Shown: positions 1-9,023, numbered from the stretch's first letter. The stretch: 64,000 nt of DNA from Pigmentiphaga sp. H8 (GCF_003854895.1 NZ_CP033966.1:2170001-2234000); one strand, 5' to 3'. A program made the numbers and translations. Notes: generated by a model not told the origin, from the sequence alone.

Positions 1-549
1 GTGCTGCTTGAAGATGCTGCGCAGGCGGTGAGGGGGCAGATAGGGCAGGATGATCTTCGACGCGGCGCCCGAGAACAGCGGCCTGCGTTGGCCACGCGAG
101 AACAGCGCGGGCGGACTGCCTTCGGCCAGTTCCTCGCGTATGCACATCACTGAATCGCTGTACAGCGCGCAGAGCAGCGCCGAATGCCCGGTCAGTTCCA
201 CCAGCGAACGCAGGACCTGGGCTCCCGCCTTGTACAGCGGATCCGTCATCCGGATCTGCCGGTCGAATTCCACGATGCGGGGGCCGAGTACGTAGCGCCC
301 GTTCGCGACGGCTTCGATCAGGCCCGCCGAGTGAAGCGCCTTGATGTACCGGTAGGACGTGGAGCGGGAGGTGCCCAGATAGGTCACCAGGTCCGAGACG
401 GGACGAACCGAGGCCGAAGGCGTGAACAGGTCCAGCAGCCCGAGCATCCGCTCGAAGCTGCTTTGAGCGTCAGGCTCTTTTGCGCTCTTCGCCGTTGCCG
501 TCTTGCGGCCTTTCTCGGCCCCTGCGCGCTTCGCAACGTCCTTCACCAT
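1..549 (-). CDS. IclR-family transcriptional regulator (C-terminus cut by window edge)
   Basis: The minus strand stays open from an ATG at 549 to the window edge, 183 codons without a stop. After a basic, low-complexity N-terminus (about 30 residues) there is a winged helix-turn-helix (about 32-95, with the SDLVTYLGTSRSTSYRYIKAL recognition region split around residue 60), then the start of the effector-binding domain, including the family-typical FSGAASKIILPYLP segment near the edge. It is the last gene of the leftward array dehydrogenase-MmgE/PrpD-Bug, 101 bp downstream of the Bug gene, so it may control that array. The effector is unknown and the end of the domain is missing. Confidence 0.9.
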   Translation of the reverse strand, partial: MVKDVAKRAGAEKGRKTATAKSAKEPDAQSSFERMLGLLDLFTPSASVRPVSDLVTYLGTSRSTSYRYIKALHSAGLIEAVANGRYVLGPRIVEFDRQIRMTDPLYKAGAQVLRSLVELTGHSALLCALYSDSVMCIREELAEGSPPALFSRGQRRPLFSGAASKIILPYLPPHRLRSIFKQH

Positions 550-577
550 TGCGTGGATCCCCGATGGTCTTGCACTA

Positions 578-596
578 AACAAATCTCAAATGGAGA
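578..596. promoter_or_regulatory. possible operator upstream of the truncated IclR gene
   Basis: The short intergenic stretch before the IclR start contains AACAAAT (578-584) directly followed by the small inverted repeat TCTC-N5-GAGA (584-596). AACAAAT recurs three times in the 4126-4201 divergent promoter region. Autoregulation is plausible for this family, but the site is short and its assignment is inference. Confidence 0.2.
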
Positions 597-650
597 AATT
601 TCATCGAGACTATAACCTATCGGAAGAGCCCCGCACGCCGCCCGTTCGCG

Positions 651-1634
651 CTATTGCCGGGGGATCTTCGCGTCCACGATGACCTTCTGCCAATAAGCCA
701 GATCGTCCTTCATGAATTTGCCGAACTCGGCGGAGGGACGCGCGATGACATGGCCGCCGAGGTCCCGGATCCGGGCCTGGATCTCAGGCTGTTTCATGAC
801 CTGCACGGTCCATGCCGAAAGCTTGTCGACGATGTCCTTGGGCGTGGCGGGCGGGGCCACGACGCCGTACCAGACGGTGGACGTGAAGCCCGGAAGCACC
901 TCGGAGACAGAGGGAACGTCCGGCAGCAACTCGTGCCGGGCCAGACTGCCGACCCCCAGCGCCCGCAGGCGTCCGCTCTTGATGTGGGGCAAGGACATGC
1001 CCAGTTCGCCGAAGAACATGTCGACCTGACCCGACATGAGCCCGGTGACCGTCGCGGCGGAACCCTTGAAAGGGACGTGGACGATGTCCGTTCCCGTCTG
1101 GGTCTTGAACAGTTCCGACGAAAGGTGGGTCGATGTCCCGACACCGCCCGAGCCGTAGTTGAGCTTGCCGGGGTTCGCCTTCGCGAACGCGACCAGTTCC
1201 TTGATGGACTGGAACGGCGCCTCGGCGCGGACGAGCAAGACGTTGGTCGACTCCGACGTGAGCGAGATCGGCGTGAACGCCAGCGGGTCGTAGCCCAGTT
1301 CCTTGTACAGGACCTTGTTGACCCCGAGTGGACCGGGCGAACTGAAGAGCAGGGTGTAGCCATCCGGCTTGGACCGGGCCACGTAGTCGGCTCCCACGCT
1401 TCCGCCGGCGCCGCCCGCCTTGTTCTCGACGATCACCTGGATCTTCATGTTCTTCCTCAGCTCTTCGGCCAGGAGACGCGCCAGGTTATCGGTGTTGAAG
1501 CCCGGCGCGACCGGAACCACGATCCGGATCGGGCGATTGGGATAGGCCTCGTCGGCCCAGGCTGTTCCCGACCAGGCGCCGGCGACCAGGAGGCAGGCGA
1601 CGGCGCACCTTCTCGAGACGGATTTCATGGACAT
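651..1634 (-). CDS. Bug/TctC-family periplasmic solute receptor
   Basis: This 327-residue protein has a Sec signal peptide (likely cut after AWA, residue 27) followed by the YPNRPIRIVVPVAPG opening typical of Bug receptors, then VENKAGGAGGSVG, KPDGYTLL and HVPFKGSAA, the family ligand-loop motifs. Bug proteins bind carboxylates in the periplasm, classically for tripartite tricarboxylate transporters. A GAGGAG ribosome site precedes the ATG. It follows the MmgE/PrpD gene by 36 bp. It is a close paralogue of the Bug protein at 13007 (shared runs such as GLMSGQVDMFFGELG and LPHIKSGRL). No TctA or TctB gene is nearby and the ligand is not predictable. Confidence 0.93.
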   Translation of the reverse strand: MSMKSVSRRCAVACLLVAGAWSGTAWADEAYPNRPIRIVVPVAPGFNTDNLARLLAEELRKNMKIQVIVENKAGGAGGSVGADYVARSKPDGYTLLFSSPGPLGVNKVLYKELGYDPLAFTPISLTSESTNVLLVRAEAPFQSIKELVAFAKANPGKLNYGSGGVGTSTHLSSELFKTQTGTDIVHVPFKGSAATVTGLMSGQVDMFFGELGMSLPHIKSGRLRALGVGSLARHELLPDVPSVSEVLPGFTSTVWYGVVAPPATPKDIVDKLSAWTVQVMKQPEIQARIRDLGGHVIARPSAEFGKFMKDDLAYWQKVIVDAKIPRQ

Positions 1635-1670
1635 GCTTGTCTCCTCGTTGATATGGTTTTCAGATGCGGT

Positions 1671-3032
1671 TCATGCAGCGGGCCGCGTGGATGCGAGCAG
1701 TTCGCGGACCTGCGCAAGCTCGTCCACGCGCCAGCAGAGGCCGGCCAGGGCCGAGGCCTGGGGCGGCTTTAGCCGCAGCAGCGCCTGGCCCATGAATTTT
1801 TCCGTCAGGTCTTCATCGGACATCGGGTTGTCGATGCTGCCTCGGCAATGCGATACCTCCACGGTGTGCCGCGCGCCGTCTGCCAGGCCGACCGTCAGCC
1901 GGGCCGCCTCGGGAGCGATTTCCCCGGGAGCCAGTTCGATGATTTCCCTGAGCCGGGCCACCCGCGCGTCGCCGATGGCGGGCAGGTCGACCTCGGCCAG
2001 CCCCGCCCGTCCGAAGACAAGCGTGGCGGCTATGCCGTGGCACAGGCTTACCTTGGCCTCGAGCGGTGTCGTGGGATGGCGGCGGGCACCCAGCGTCAGG
2101 CCGTTGCCATGCACCTGGAGTTCGATGCTACGGATGGCATCGACGTTGCCGTGCCGGCTCAGCCACTGGAGCGCGGCGTCGATCGCCGGATGCACGACGA
2201 TGCCGTAGGGGTAGGGCTTGTAGGTCAGCGATTCCACCTCGAAGGCCGTGCCCAGTCCGTCGGTCAGATAGGGCGCATGGGGATGGTCCGAGAACAGCTG
2301 CAGGAAGCCATGGGCCCCTTCCAGCGAGGCGGCGGGGCCGCCCAGCCCGGCCTGGGCCAACAGGGCGGCGCGCAGCCCGCATTGGCCGGCATGCCCGAAT
2401 ATATAGGTGCTCGACATCGTCCCGTGGGCGATACGCAGGCCGGACGACTGGATCGCCGCGATGCCGATGGCTTGTTCGATGCCCCGGGCGTCCAGTCCCA
2501 GCGCCTTGGCCGCGGCGGCCGCCGCGCCGATGCCGGCGGTTATGCCTGTCTGCGACCATCCTATGTCGCAGGCCGCGGGGGCTGTCGCGACGGCCTTGCT
2601 GGCCCGGGAGGCCACTTCCACGCCGGCGACGAACGCGGCCACGAATTGCGCGCCGCTCAGGTCGCGCTCGTCCGCCAGCGCCAGCACGGCCGTGGCGACG
2701 GCGCCGCTGGGATGCAGGATGGTTTGCGAGTGGGTGTCGTCGAAGGCGTAGGCCGCCGAACCCAGGCAATTGACGAGCGCCGCGGTCAGCGGGTCGGTCC
2801 GCCGGCCGGAGCCGATCAACGTAGCCGTGCCGGTCCCGCCCAGGGGAAGCAGGGCGTTGCCCACCGTCTGGACGGTCTCGTGGCCCGCCCCGCCCAGGCA
2901 GCAGCCCACGATGTTGACGATGGCGCGCCGCGCGGCGTGGACCGTGGGGGCCGGCAACCGGTCGAAGGCGAGCTGCCAGGTGAAGGCGGCGAGCCGGGCG
3001 GTGGCGCCGCCCTGATCGTGGGCGCTAGGCAT
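1671..3032 (-). CDS. MmgE/PrpD family protein
   Basis: The family includes 2-methylcitrate dehydratase, cis-aconitate decarboxylase and iminodisuccinate epimerase, all acting on small polycarboxylic acids in the cytoplasm. The 453-residue product shows the helical MmgE/PrpD domain, with AFDDTHSQTILHPSGAV (about 95-112) and YKPYPYGIVVHPAIDA (about 270) as recognisable active-site regions. I start it at ATG 3032, two bases after the stop of the upstream dehydrogenase; the longer reading frame to 3191 overlaps that gene and is not needed. Its paralogue at 13983 sits in an equivalent gene set. The exact reaction is unknown; dehydratase or epimerase are both possible. Confidence 0.9.
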   Translation of the reverse strand: MPSAHDQGGATARLAAFTWQLAFDRLPAPTVHAARRAIVNIVGCCLGGAGHETVQTVGNALLPLGGTGTATLIGSGRRTDPLTAALVNCLGSAAYAFDDTHSQTILHPSGAVATAVLALADERDLSGAQFVAAFVAGVEVASRASKAVATAPAACDIGWSQTGITAGIGAAAAAAKALGLDARGIEQAIGIAAIQSSGLRIAHGTMSSTYIFGHAGQCGLRAALLAQAGLGGPAASLEGAHGFLQLFSDHPHAPYLTDGLGTAFEVESLTYKPYPYGIVVHPAIDAALQWLSRHGNVDAIRSIELQVHGNGLTLGARRHPTTPLEAKVSLCHGIAATLVFGRAGLAEVDLPAIGDARVARLREIIELAPGEIAPEAARLTVGLADGARHTVEVSHCRGSIDNPMSDEDLTEKFMGQALLRLKPPQASALAGLCWRVDELAQVRELLASTRPAA

Positions 3033-3034
3033 GC

Positions 3035-3964
3035 TCACTTGTCCTCGTCCATCCAGCGCGCGGCCAGCCTGGCTCCGCCTTCCGGCAGGGATTGCTCCAG
3101 CATGAATTTGTAGACCTTCATGCTGTCCTCGTCGCGATAGCCGGCGGCGGCGGCCTCGCGATAGACCTCCAGGATGCGGGGGGCCAGCCACATCGGCGCG
3201 CCGTGCCGCTCCGCTTCCTCCAGCACCAGGGCCTCGTCCTTCAGGCCGATGGCCAACGGCCCGTTGTATTTGAATGTTCCGCTCAGGATGGCCGCGGGTA
3301 CCTTATGCGTGGTCGTGTAGTTGCGGCCCGAGCCCGCATTGAACACGTCGTTCAGGATCCTGGGGTCGAGGCCCGCCTTCACTCCCATCGCGAGGCCTTC
3401 GAACACGGCCAGCCGGCCCGCTGCGGACACATGGTTGTTGATGATCTTCGCCACCTGGGAGATTCCAGGTTTTTCACCCAGGTAGATCAGGTTGCCAGCC
3501 AGCCCTTCCAGTGTGGGGCGCGCCAGCGCGAAGGCGTCGGCCGCGCCGGAGACCAGGACCGCCAGCGTACCCGCGCGGGCGCCCGGAGGACCGCCGCTGA
3601 CGGGCGCGTCGAGCAGTCCGATATCGCGAGCGGACAGGCCGGAGGCGATCTTCTCGATCGTCCCGCTGCCCAGCGTCGAGGTTTCGACATAGACGCGCAG
3701 TTGTTTGCCGTATACGACGCCGCTGTCGCCGAGCGCCACCGACAGGCTGGCTTCCCGGGAGGGCATGGACGCGATGATGATGTCGCACATGTCCGCCAGG
3801 GCCCTGGGCGTGCCGACGGACTCGGCGCCCTGTTCGACCAGCGGCGCCACCGCGGCGGGGTTGCGGTCGCACACCGCGACCGGCGCGCCCAGTTCGAGCA
3901 GCCGGAGCGCCATCTGCTGCCCCATGTTCCCCACACCGATGAGGCCCACTTTCATTGGCGTCAT
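3035..3964 (-). CDS. NAD(P)-dependent 3-hydroxyacid dehydrogenase (3-hydroxyisobutyrate dehydrogenase-like)
   Basis: This 309-residue enzyme has an N-terminal Rossmann fold (GLIGVGNMG near residue 7), the substrate-binding DAPVSGGPPGA segment (about 120) and a C-terminal helical domain with the catalytic lysine region QVAKIINNH (about 170). Family members oxidise beta-hydroxy acids such as 3-hydroxyisobutyrate, tartronate semialdehyde or glycerol-type acids. It is the first gene of the leftward operon, with a GGAG site eight bases before ATG 3964 (a second ATG follows three codons later). It is very similar to the enzyme at 12093, and both sit with a Bug and an MmgE/PrpD gene. The substrate is unknown. 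Confidence 0.92.
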   Translation of the reverse strand: MTPMKVGLIGVGNMGQQMALRLLELGAPVAVCDRNPAAVAPLVEQGAESVGTPRALADMCDIIIASMPSREASLSVALGDSGVVYGKQLRVYVETSTLGSGTIEKIASGLSARDIGLLDAPVSGGPPGARAGTLAVLVSGAADAFALARPTLEGLAGNLIYLGEKPGISQVAKIINNHVSAAGRLAVFEGLAMGVKAGLDPRILNDVFNAGSGRNYTTTHKVPAAILSGTFKYNGPLAIGLKDEALVLEEAERHGAPMWLAPRILEVYREAAAAGYRDEDSMKVYKFMLEQSLPEGGARLAARWMDEDK

Positions 3965-4125
3965 TCCTCGTTTCTCCTGTGTCTGGTCGCACGCGTCGGC
4001 GTCCAGGCCCGCGGCAAGTTGAAAAATAAGTCTCTAAATACGGGATATATGAATATTAGCGATCGTGCCGAGGTTGTGTCCGGGAAATTAGCCAGTTTTG
4101 GCGTTTGTCCCTATTGGCGTTCAGC

Positions 4126-4201
4126 AACAAATTTTTCCGCAGGAGCATATGGTAGAACAAATTTTGTTAAGTGTCATATGGCGGGAAATGTTATATTTGT
4201 T
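4126..4201. promoter_or_regulatory. AT-rich divergent promoter region with AACAAAT palindromes
   Basis: The 282-bp gap between the leftward dehydrogenase and the rightward GMC oxidoreductase is strikingly AT-rich compared with its surroundings. It holds a perfect 6-1-6 palindrome AACAAATTTTGTT (4156-4168), a partial copy AACAAATTTTT (4126-4136) starting 30 bp earlier, and an inverted AACAAAT (4195-4201). The central palindrome is flanked by two CATATGG heptamers (4146-4152, 4175-4181). A regulator binding site is likely; which protein reads it is unknown, the IclR at 1-549 being a candidate. Confidence 0.45.
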
Positions 4202-4246
4202 CCAGGGGCGCGTCGCGGTGACGTTGTCCATGAAGATCGATACATC

Positions 4247-5938
4247 ATGAACTCTGTTTACGACTACATCATCGTGGGCGCGGGCTCCGCCGGATGCGTG
4301 CTGGCGAATCGCCTCTCGGCGAACGCCGACAACACGGTGCTTCTGCTGGAAGCCGGGCAGGACTTCGCGCCTGGGCCCGAACCCACCGACATCCGCGATC
4401 CGTATCCGCTCTCGTCCTATAACTCGTCCTATTTCTGGGCTGACATCAAGGCATTCTGGGGGAACAGCGGCTCGGGCGCCGCCGTGAAATTCCCCCAGGC
4501 GCGCGTCGTCGGCGGTGGATCATGCGTGGCCGGCATGGTGGCGTTCCGCGGAACGGCGGAGGATTACGCGGAATGGGAACGCATGGGCGCCCAGGGATGG
4601 GCCTGGGAAGACGTCCTGCCGTACTTCCGCAAGCTCGAGACCGACCAGGATTTCCGCGACGCGAGCCATGGCGCGAGCGGGCCGATTCCCATCCGCCGCG
4701 TGCCGCGCGAGAGCTGGCCGCCGCTGACCCATGCCATCGCGGGCTATGCCGAGGCCGAGGGCTTTCCTTTCATCGCGGACATGAACTCGGACTTCCGCGA
4801 GGGCTTCGGAGCGACTCCGATCAGCAGCACGGATGCCGGGCGGATCACGACCGCCGCCGGCTATCTGACACCGGACGTCCGAGCCCGGCCCAACCTGACG
4901 ATCAGGCCGGGCGCCGTCGCCAGGACACTGGTCATCCAGGATGGCAGGGCCACGGGCGTGATCGTGGAGATCGACGGCCGGGCCGTGACCTTCTCCGGGC
5001 GCGAGGTGATCCTTTCCGCGGGCGCCATCCATACGCCCAGCCTGCTCCTGCGTTCGGGCGTCGGCGATGCCGACGGCCTGCGGCGCCTGGGAATACCGGT
5101 CCACGCCGACCGCCGCGGCGTGGGGAAGAACCTGCAGAACCATGCCGCCCTGTTCATCGGCGCGGTCCTTCCGCGCGGATTCCGCCAGGGACAGGCCCTG
5201 CGCACGCACCCTACGGCGTGCTTTCGTCTTTCCTCGGGGCTCGACGGAGCCCCCGGGTCCGACGTCTACATCAACATCCAGAGCAAGACCTCGTGGAACG
5301 CGATGGGCAATCGCCTGGCCAGCCTCAACGCTGTCCTGCTCAAGCCCCAGGGAGCGGGGGAAGTGTCGCTGAAGTCCGCCGACCCGACGGTCGCTCCGCT
5401 GGTGGAGTTCGGCTTCGGGATGCACGAAGGGGACATCCGCAGGCTGGCCGAGGGGCTCCGGCAGATCATCAAGCTGCTGGGATCGTCTCGTGTCGCGCCA
5501 CGGATGGGGCGGCCGTTCGTGGTCAGGGTGGGGGACAGGATCAGGAAGTGGAATGCCCATACCACCGTCAATGCGGTGCAGGCGCGCTTGTTCGCCGTGA
5601 TGCTGGACATGATGCCGCTGGCCCTGGCCGATCGCCTGCTCGCGCGGATGACGGGCGAGGCGGTTGACCTGGCGCGCCTGGCCGGGGACACGGAGGCGCT
5701 GATCGATTTCGTGCGCCGCGAAGTATCGGGCGTCTATCATCCGGTGGGAACGTGCCGCATGGGCCGCGCGGACGATCCCGATGCCGTGGTGGACGCGAAA
5801 GGCCGCGTCATCGGCGTGGCGGGCCTGCGCATCGGGGATGCGTCGATCATGCCGACCATCCCACGGGGCAACACCAATATTCCCACCATCATGGTGGCGG
5901 AGAAGCTGGCCGCGCACATCATCGAGGAAGGGCGCTAG
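4247..5938 (+). CDS. GMC-family FAD-dependent oxidoreductase (choline dehydrogenase-like)
   Basis: The 563-residue product begins with the FAD-binding YDYIIVGAGSAGCVLANRL motif, carries the second GMC signature GAIHTPSLLLRSG (about 265) and ends with the active-site HPVGTCRMG and SIMPTIPRGNTN blocks, which supply the conserved His and Asn. GMC enzymes oxidise alcohols to aldehydes or acids. I start it at ATG 4247 because the longer frame to 3092 runs through the opposite-strand dehydrogenase. It lies divergent from the dehydrogenase-MmgE/PrpD-Bug operon across an AT-rich control region and overlaps the convergent NTF2-like gene by 4 bp. The substrate is unknown. Confidence 0.92.
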   Translation: MNSVYDYIIVGAGSAGCVLANRLSANADNTVLLLEAGQDFAPGPEPTDIRDPYPLSSYNSSYFWADIKAFWGNSGSGAAVKFPQARVVGGGSCVAGMVAFRGTAEDYAEWERMGAQGWAWEDVLPYFRKLETDQDFRDASHGASGPIPIRRVPRESWPPLTHAIAGYAEAEGFPFIADMNSDFREGFGATPISSTDAGRITTAAGYLTPDVRARPNLTIRPGAVARTLVIQDGRATGVIVEIDGRAVTFSGREVILSAGAIHTPSLLLRSGVGDADGLRRLGIPVHADRRGVGKNLQNHAALFIGAVLPRGFRQGQALRTHPTACFRLSSGLDGAPGSDVYINIQSKTSWNAMGNRLASLNAVLLKPQGAGEVSLKSADPTVAPLVEFGFGMHEGDIRRLAEGLRQIIKLLGSSRVAPRMGRPFVVRVGDRIRKWNAHTTVNAVQARLFAVMLDMMPLALADRLLARMTGEAVDLARLAGDTEALIDFVRREVSGVYHPVGTCRMGRADDPDAVVDAKGRVIGVAGLRIGDASIMPTIPRGNTNIPTIMVAEKLAAHIIEEGR

Positions 5939-6438
5939 ATCGATGCGAGCCAGTCGTCCATGCCACGCAGCTTCTGCGCGAACGGCCTGGCGAACGACGC
6001 GGGAACGTCGCAGCTCCAGTCCAGGGTATGCAGGCGGGCATGGATCTTCCAGGCGCCATCCTCCAGCCTGAGCCTGTCCAGGTATCGCAGGCTTCTTGCC
6101 GAGACGGTCGTGCCATCCTGCTGCACGAGGAAGGCAAAGGCATTGATTTCCGTCTCGGCGAAAGACGCGGTCAATGACCTGAAAAGCAGGTTGCCCATGA
6201 AATGGGTGGAAATCCTGCACTTTCCTTCTTCAAGGTTCCGGAAGAGTGCGATCTGGTCCAGGAGAGCTTCCCGCCCCCTTGCCGGCGGGCGGCCTTCGTA
6301 CTGGGCGACGACGTCGTCCGTGAAGCAGGTCTCCACCAGAGCCCGGTCGGCATTGTCCGCCGCATTGAAATAACGCGTGTGGAGATCGTGGATGGCCGCG
6401 CGGTCCAGAAGCCGCTGCAATGCGTCGTGGTTGGGCAT
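5935..6438 (-). CDS. NTF2-like/SnoaL-like domain protein
   Basis: This 167-residue cytoplasmic protein has the composition and layout of the SnoaL_4 group of NTF2-like folds: an N-terminal helix pair ending in DLHTRYFNAADNAD, a conserved region with CFTDDVVAQYEG, the REALLDQ turn and a C-terminal beta sheet with DGAWKIHARLHTLDW. Such proteins include isomerases, dehydratases and ring-hydroxylase beta-like subunits. It follows the Bug gene at 6446 on the same strand with a 7-bp gap, so the two are probably co-transcribed. There is no clear ribosome site before the ATG, only a C-rich run. Function is not predictable. Confidence 0.8.
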   Translation of the reverse strand: MPNHDALQRLLDRAAIHDLHTRYFNAADNADRALVETCFTDDVVAQYEGRPPARGREALLDQIALFRNLEEGKCRISTHFMGNLLFRSLTASFAETEINAFAFLVQQDGTTVSARSLRYLDRLRLEDGAWKIHARLHTLDWSCDVPASFARPFAQKLRGMDDWLASI

Positions 6439-6445
6439 GGGGGGG

Positions 6446-7420
6446 TCATTGCTTCTGCATGCCGAGATCGGTCATGAGTTCTTGCGCGGCGGCAACTTCG
6501 CGCATCAGGAACTCGTTGAACTGCGCGCCGGTAAGGTCCATGATTTCCGTGCCGTCCTGCCGCAGCCTGTCCTGGACGGCCTTGAGCGAGCGGGTGTATC
6601 GAAGCGCTTCCCCTAGCTTGGCAAGAGCCTGGGGCGGTGTGCCGGCGGGCGCCAGCAGGCCGACCCAGGTATAGGCGGTGTAGTCCGCCGCGCCGGTTTC
6701 CGCGATGGTGGGGACATCGGGAAACGCCGGATGCCGGGTGTTCGAGGCAATGGCCAGCACGCGGAACTGCCCCGCCTTGGCCTGCGGGCCCGCGCTGTCG
6801 AAGGTCGTGAAGATCATGTCCACCCGGCCACCGGTCACGTCCGGCAGCGCTGGCGCGTTGCCCTTGTAGGGAACGTGGACCAGGTCCAGGCCGGTCTGGC
6901 GGAGGAACTGGGCGGCGGCCATGTGCGAGCCCGTGCCGACGCCCGCGGACGCATACAGCACCTTGCCCGGATTGGCCTTGGCGCGGGCCATGAACTCCAC
7001 CAGCGACCTGTCGGGTTTCGACGGGCTTTCCATGACCAGGAACGGAGAGCGCGTGAGCGCGCCGACCGCGACGAAATCCTTGGCGACGTCATAGCCCGGG
7101 TCCTGGCGCAGCGCCATCTGCTGCGCCACCGTAGCCGTCGTGCCGAGCAGCGTATAGCCGTCCGCCTGTGCCGCCTTCGCGGTGCGGATGCCGATCAGGC
7201 CATCGCCACCGGCGCGGTTTTCGACGACCACCGACTGTTTCAGGTATTCGCCCATGTGCTGCGCGAAGAGCCGCGTCATGCCGTCTGTGTAGCCGCCTGG
7301 CGCGGTGTTGACGATGATGCGTATCGGCCGGCTGGGGTAGGAGTCGGCTGCCAGGCAGGTGGCGGCTTGGCTGGCCGCCAGGCTCGCGGCCAGTAGTGTC
7401 CGGGTCATCCATGGGCGCAT
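6446..7420 (-). CDS. Bug/TctC-family periplasmic solute receptor
   Basis: This is a 324-residue Bug receptor with a Sec signal peptide ending near CLAA (residue 25), followed by YPSRPIRIIVNTAPGG and the motifs VENRAGGDGLIG, ADGYTLLGT and HVPYKGNAP. An AAGGAGA ribosome site precedes ATG 7420. It heads a two-gene leftward unit with the NTF2-like gene and is divergent from the MmgE/PrpD gene at 7626 across 205 bp of AT-rich sequence. It is more distant from the other Bug proteins of the window than the 651/13007 pair are from each other. The ligand is presumably an organic acid; no membrane subunits are nearby. Confidence 0.92.
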   Translation of the reverse strand: MRPWMTRTLLAASLAASQAATCLAADSYPSRPIRIIVNTAPGGYTDGMTRLFAQHMGEYLKQSVVVENRAGGDGLIGIRTAKAAQADGYTLLGTTATVAQQMALRQDPGYDVAKDFVAVGALTRSPFLVMESPSKPDRSLVEFMARAKANPGKVLYASAGVGTGSHMAAAQFLRQTGLDLVHVPYKGNAPALPDVTGGRVDMIFTTFDSAGPQAKAGQFRVLAIASNTRHPAFPDVPTIAETGAADYTAYTWVGLLAPAGTPPQALAKLGEALRYTRSLKAVQDRLRQDGTEIMDLTGAQFNEFLMREVAAAQELMTDLGMQKQ

Positions 7421-7594
7421 GGGAAGTCTCCTTGGTCGAGGGTTGTAATTGTGTCCTATATTATGAGATTATTTTATTTAATGTGTTGAAAGAAGCACCC
7501 TAGGATTTTCCATAGTCCATTTGTAGGCCAAAAAACAAGGATTTTTGCTCTTCTTGCCGGTTTTCATGAATGATCATAAAATCATCCCGTATTT

Positions 7595-7620
7595 TAGGAT
7601 TTATGTAAGATTTCTAGGAT
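7595..7620. promoter_or_regulatory. TAGGAT direct repeats in the 7421-7625 divergent promoter region
   Basis: The AT-rich gap between the Bug gene and the MmgE/PrpD gene contains TAGGAT at 7501-7506, 7595-7600 and 7615-7620, the last two exactly 20 bp apart, just before the start of the MmgE/PrpD gene. The final copy also overlaps the probable ribosome site (AGGA, 7616-7619). I see no convincing inverted repeat, so a specific regulator cannot be named. Confidence 0.2.
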
Positions 7621-7625
7621 CAAGG

Positions 7626-9005
7626 ATGGCCCATTCCCACGATCTTTGCGAAGACTTGGCCCGGTTCGCGACCGGGACGCGCTATGACGCTCTACCGGAT
7701 ACCGCCATCGAAGCCGCGCGCAAGAGCGTGCTCGATACCCTGGGCGTCATCCTGGCCGCCAGCGGCATGGAGCCCGCCGTGCGGCCTTTCGTCGACCTGG
7801 CGCTGGAAGCCGGCGGCAAGCCCGAAAGCACGCTTCTGGGGTTCGGGGCGCGCGTGCCCGCGGGCGCCGCGGCCATGGTCAATGGTGCCATGGCGCATTG
7901 TCTGGATTTCGACGACCGCACCGCATGGGGCGCGCATTCGGGCAGCTCCATGATTCCGGCCTTGGTCGCGCTGGCCGAACGGGAAGGGGGCATCAGCGGG
8001 CAGCGGCTGATCGAGGCCGTGGCCGTGGGCCAGGACCTGTTCATCCGGCTGCGCTGCAACGTCGGCTGGGAACACGACTGGAACCTGTCCAGCGTTCTGG
8101 GACCGCTCTCTGCCGCCGCCGCGGCCTCCCACCTGCTTGGATTGCCAGGCGAGCAAACCGCCAATGCCATGGCGATCGCCTCCTTGCAGTCGGGTGGAAC
8201 CATGCAATTGATCTATGGAGCCATGCACCTGCGCGGCATGTATGCGGGCGGCGCGGCCAGCGCGGCGGTGCAGGCGGTCCTGCTGGCGCGCAAGGGCCTG
8301 AGCGGCATCGATGGCTTGCTCGAAGGCCGGGCCGGTTTCCTGAACGTGTACTTTCGGGGCAAGTACGAGCGCGAGAAGATATTGGCGGGCCTGGGGGTGG
8401 ACTACTCGGGAGCGGCCATGCTGTACAAGCCCTGGCCGATGGTCGGGATCGCCCATACCTATATTCACGCCACCATCGAGTTGATGAAGGAGCATGGACT
8501 CGGGGCGGCCGACATCGAGCAGATCCGTGTATTCATCGGGGACTTCCAGCGGCAGATGTGCGCTCCGCTGGATCGCCGCCGTGCTCCTCAGACGGCGCTC
8601 GATGCGAAGTTCAGCCTGCCGTTCTGCGTCGCCCTGGCCGCGGTGCACGGCCAGATCCGGATTCGCGATTTCAGCCCGCAAGCCTTGGCAAACCCGGAGG
8701 TCCTGGCCATGGCCGCCAGGGTGGTGCCGGTCGAGGACAGCGCTGCCGAATGGAAGACGAAGTCGCCGGAGGCGCGCGTGGAGATGATCACGCGCGATGG
8801 CCGAAAACTGGAGCGCCTTGGAACTGGCGTGCCTGGCAGTTCCGAGGCGCCCATGGCGTGGAGCGATCTGCGGCGCAAGTTCAGCGACTGTGCCGGAGCG
8901 GGAGCCAATTCGATCGCGCCAGCTCGTATCGAGGCCGTCGCGGACCTGATCGAGCGCCTGGAAACGATCGGCGACGTTGCCGAAGTGGTAAGGGCACTGG
9001 ACTGA
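7626..9005 (+). CDS. MmgE/PrpD family protein
   Basis: The 459-residue product has the MmgE/PrpD helical domain with HCLDFDDRTAWGAHSG (about 97-112), the equivalent of the family HAxDFDD substrate site, and YKPWPMVGIAHTYI in the second domain. Compared with the canonical HPS/G segment it has AHSGSS, so substrate preference may differ from 2-methylcitrate dehydratase. I chose ATG 7626 because the homologous region begins there with MAHSHDLCEDLARFA and an AGGA lies six bases upstream; an upstream frame to 7545 adds a non-conserved stretch. It is a single-gene unit facing a convergent LysR gene 18 bp away. Confidence 0.88.
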   Translation: MAHSHDLCEDLARFATGTRYDALPDTAIEAARKSVLDTLGVILAASGMEPAVRPFVDLALEAGGKPESTLLGFGARVPAGAAAMVNGAMAHCLDFDDRTAWGAHSGSSMIPALVALAEREGGISGQRLIEAVAVGQDLFIRLRCNVGWEHDWNLSSVLGPLSAAAAASHLLGLPGEQTANAMAIASLQSGGTMQLIYGAMHLRGMYAGGAASAAVQAVLLARKGLSGIDGLLEGRAGFLNVYFRGKYEREKILAGLGVDYSGAAMLYKPWPMVGIAHTYIHATIELMKEHGLGAADIEQIRVFIGDFQRQMCAPLDRRRAPQTALDAKFSLPFCVALAAVHGQIRIRDFSPQALANPEVLAMAARVVPVEDSAAEWKTKSPEARVEMITRDGRKLERLGTGVPGSSEAPMAWSDLRRKFSDCAGAGANSIAPARIEAVADLIERLETIGDVAEVVRALD

Positions 9006-9023
9006 TACGGAGGCCGTCCCGGG

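Noticed and set aside
3092..4246. Long upstream extension of the GMC oxidoreductase frame to 3092
   Set aside because: It lies antisense to the dehydrogenase gene, lacks any domain and the FAD motif begins directly after ATG 4247.
7570..7577. ATGATCAT palindrome and TTTCATGAATGA in the 7421-7625 gap as a seventh IclR-type box
   Set aside because: Spacing between the half-sites is one base short and the flanking arms do not match GTTTCA/TGAAAC.
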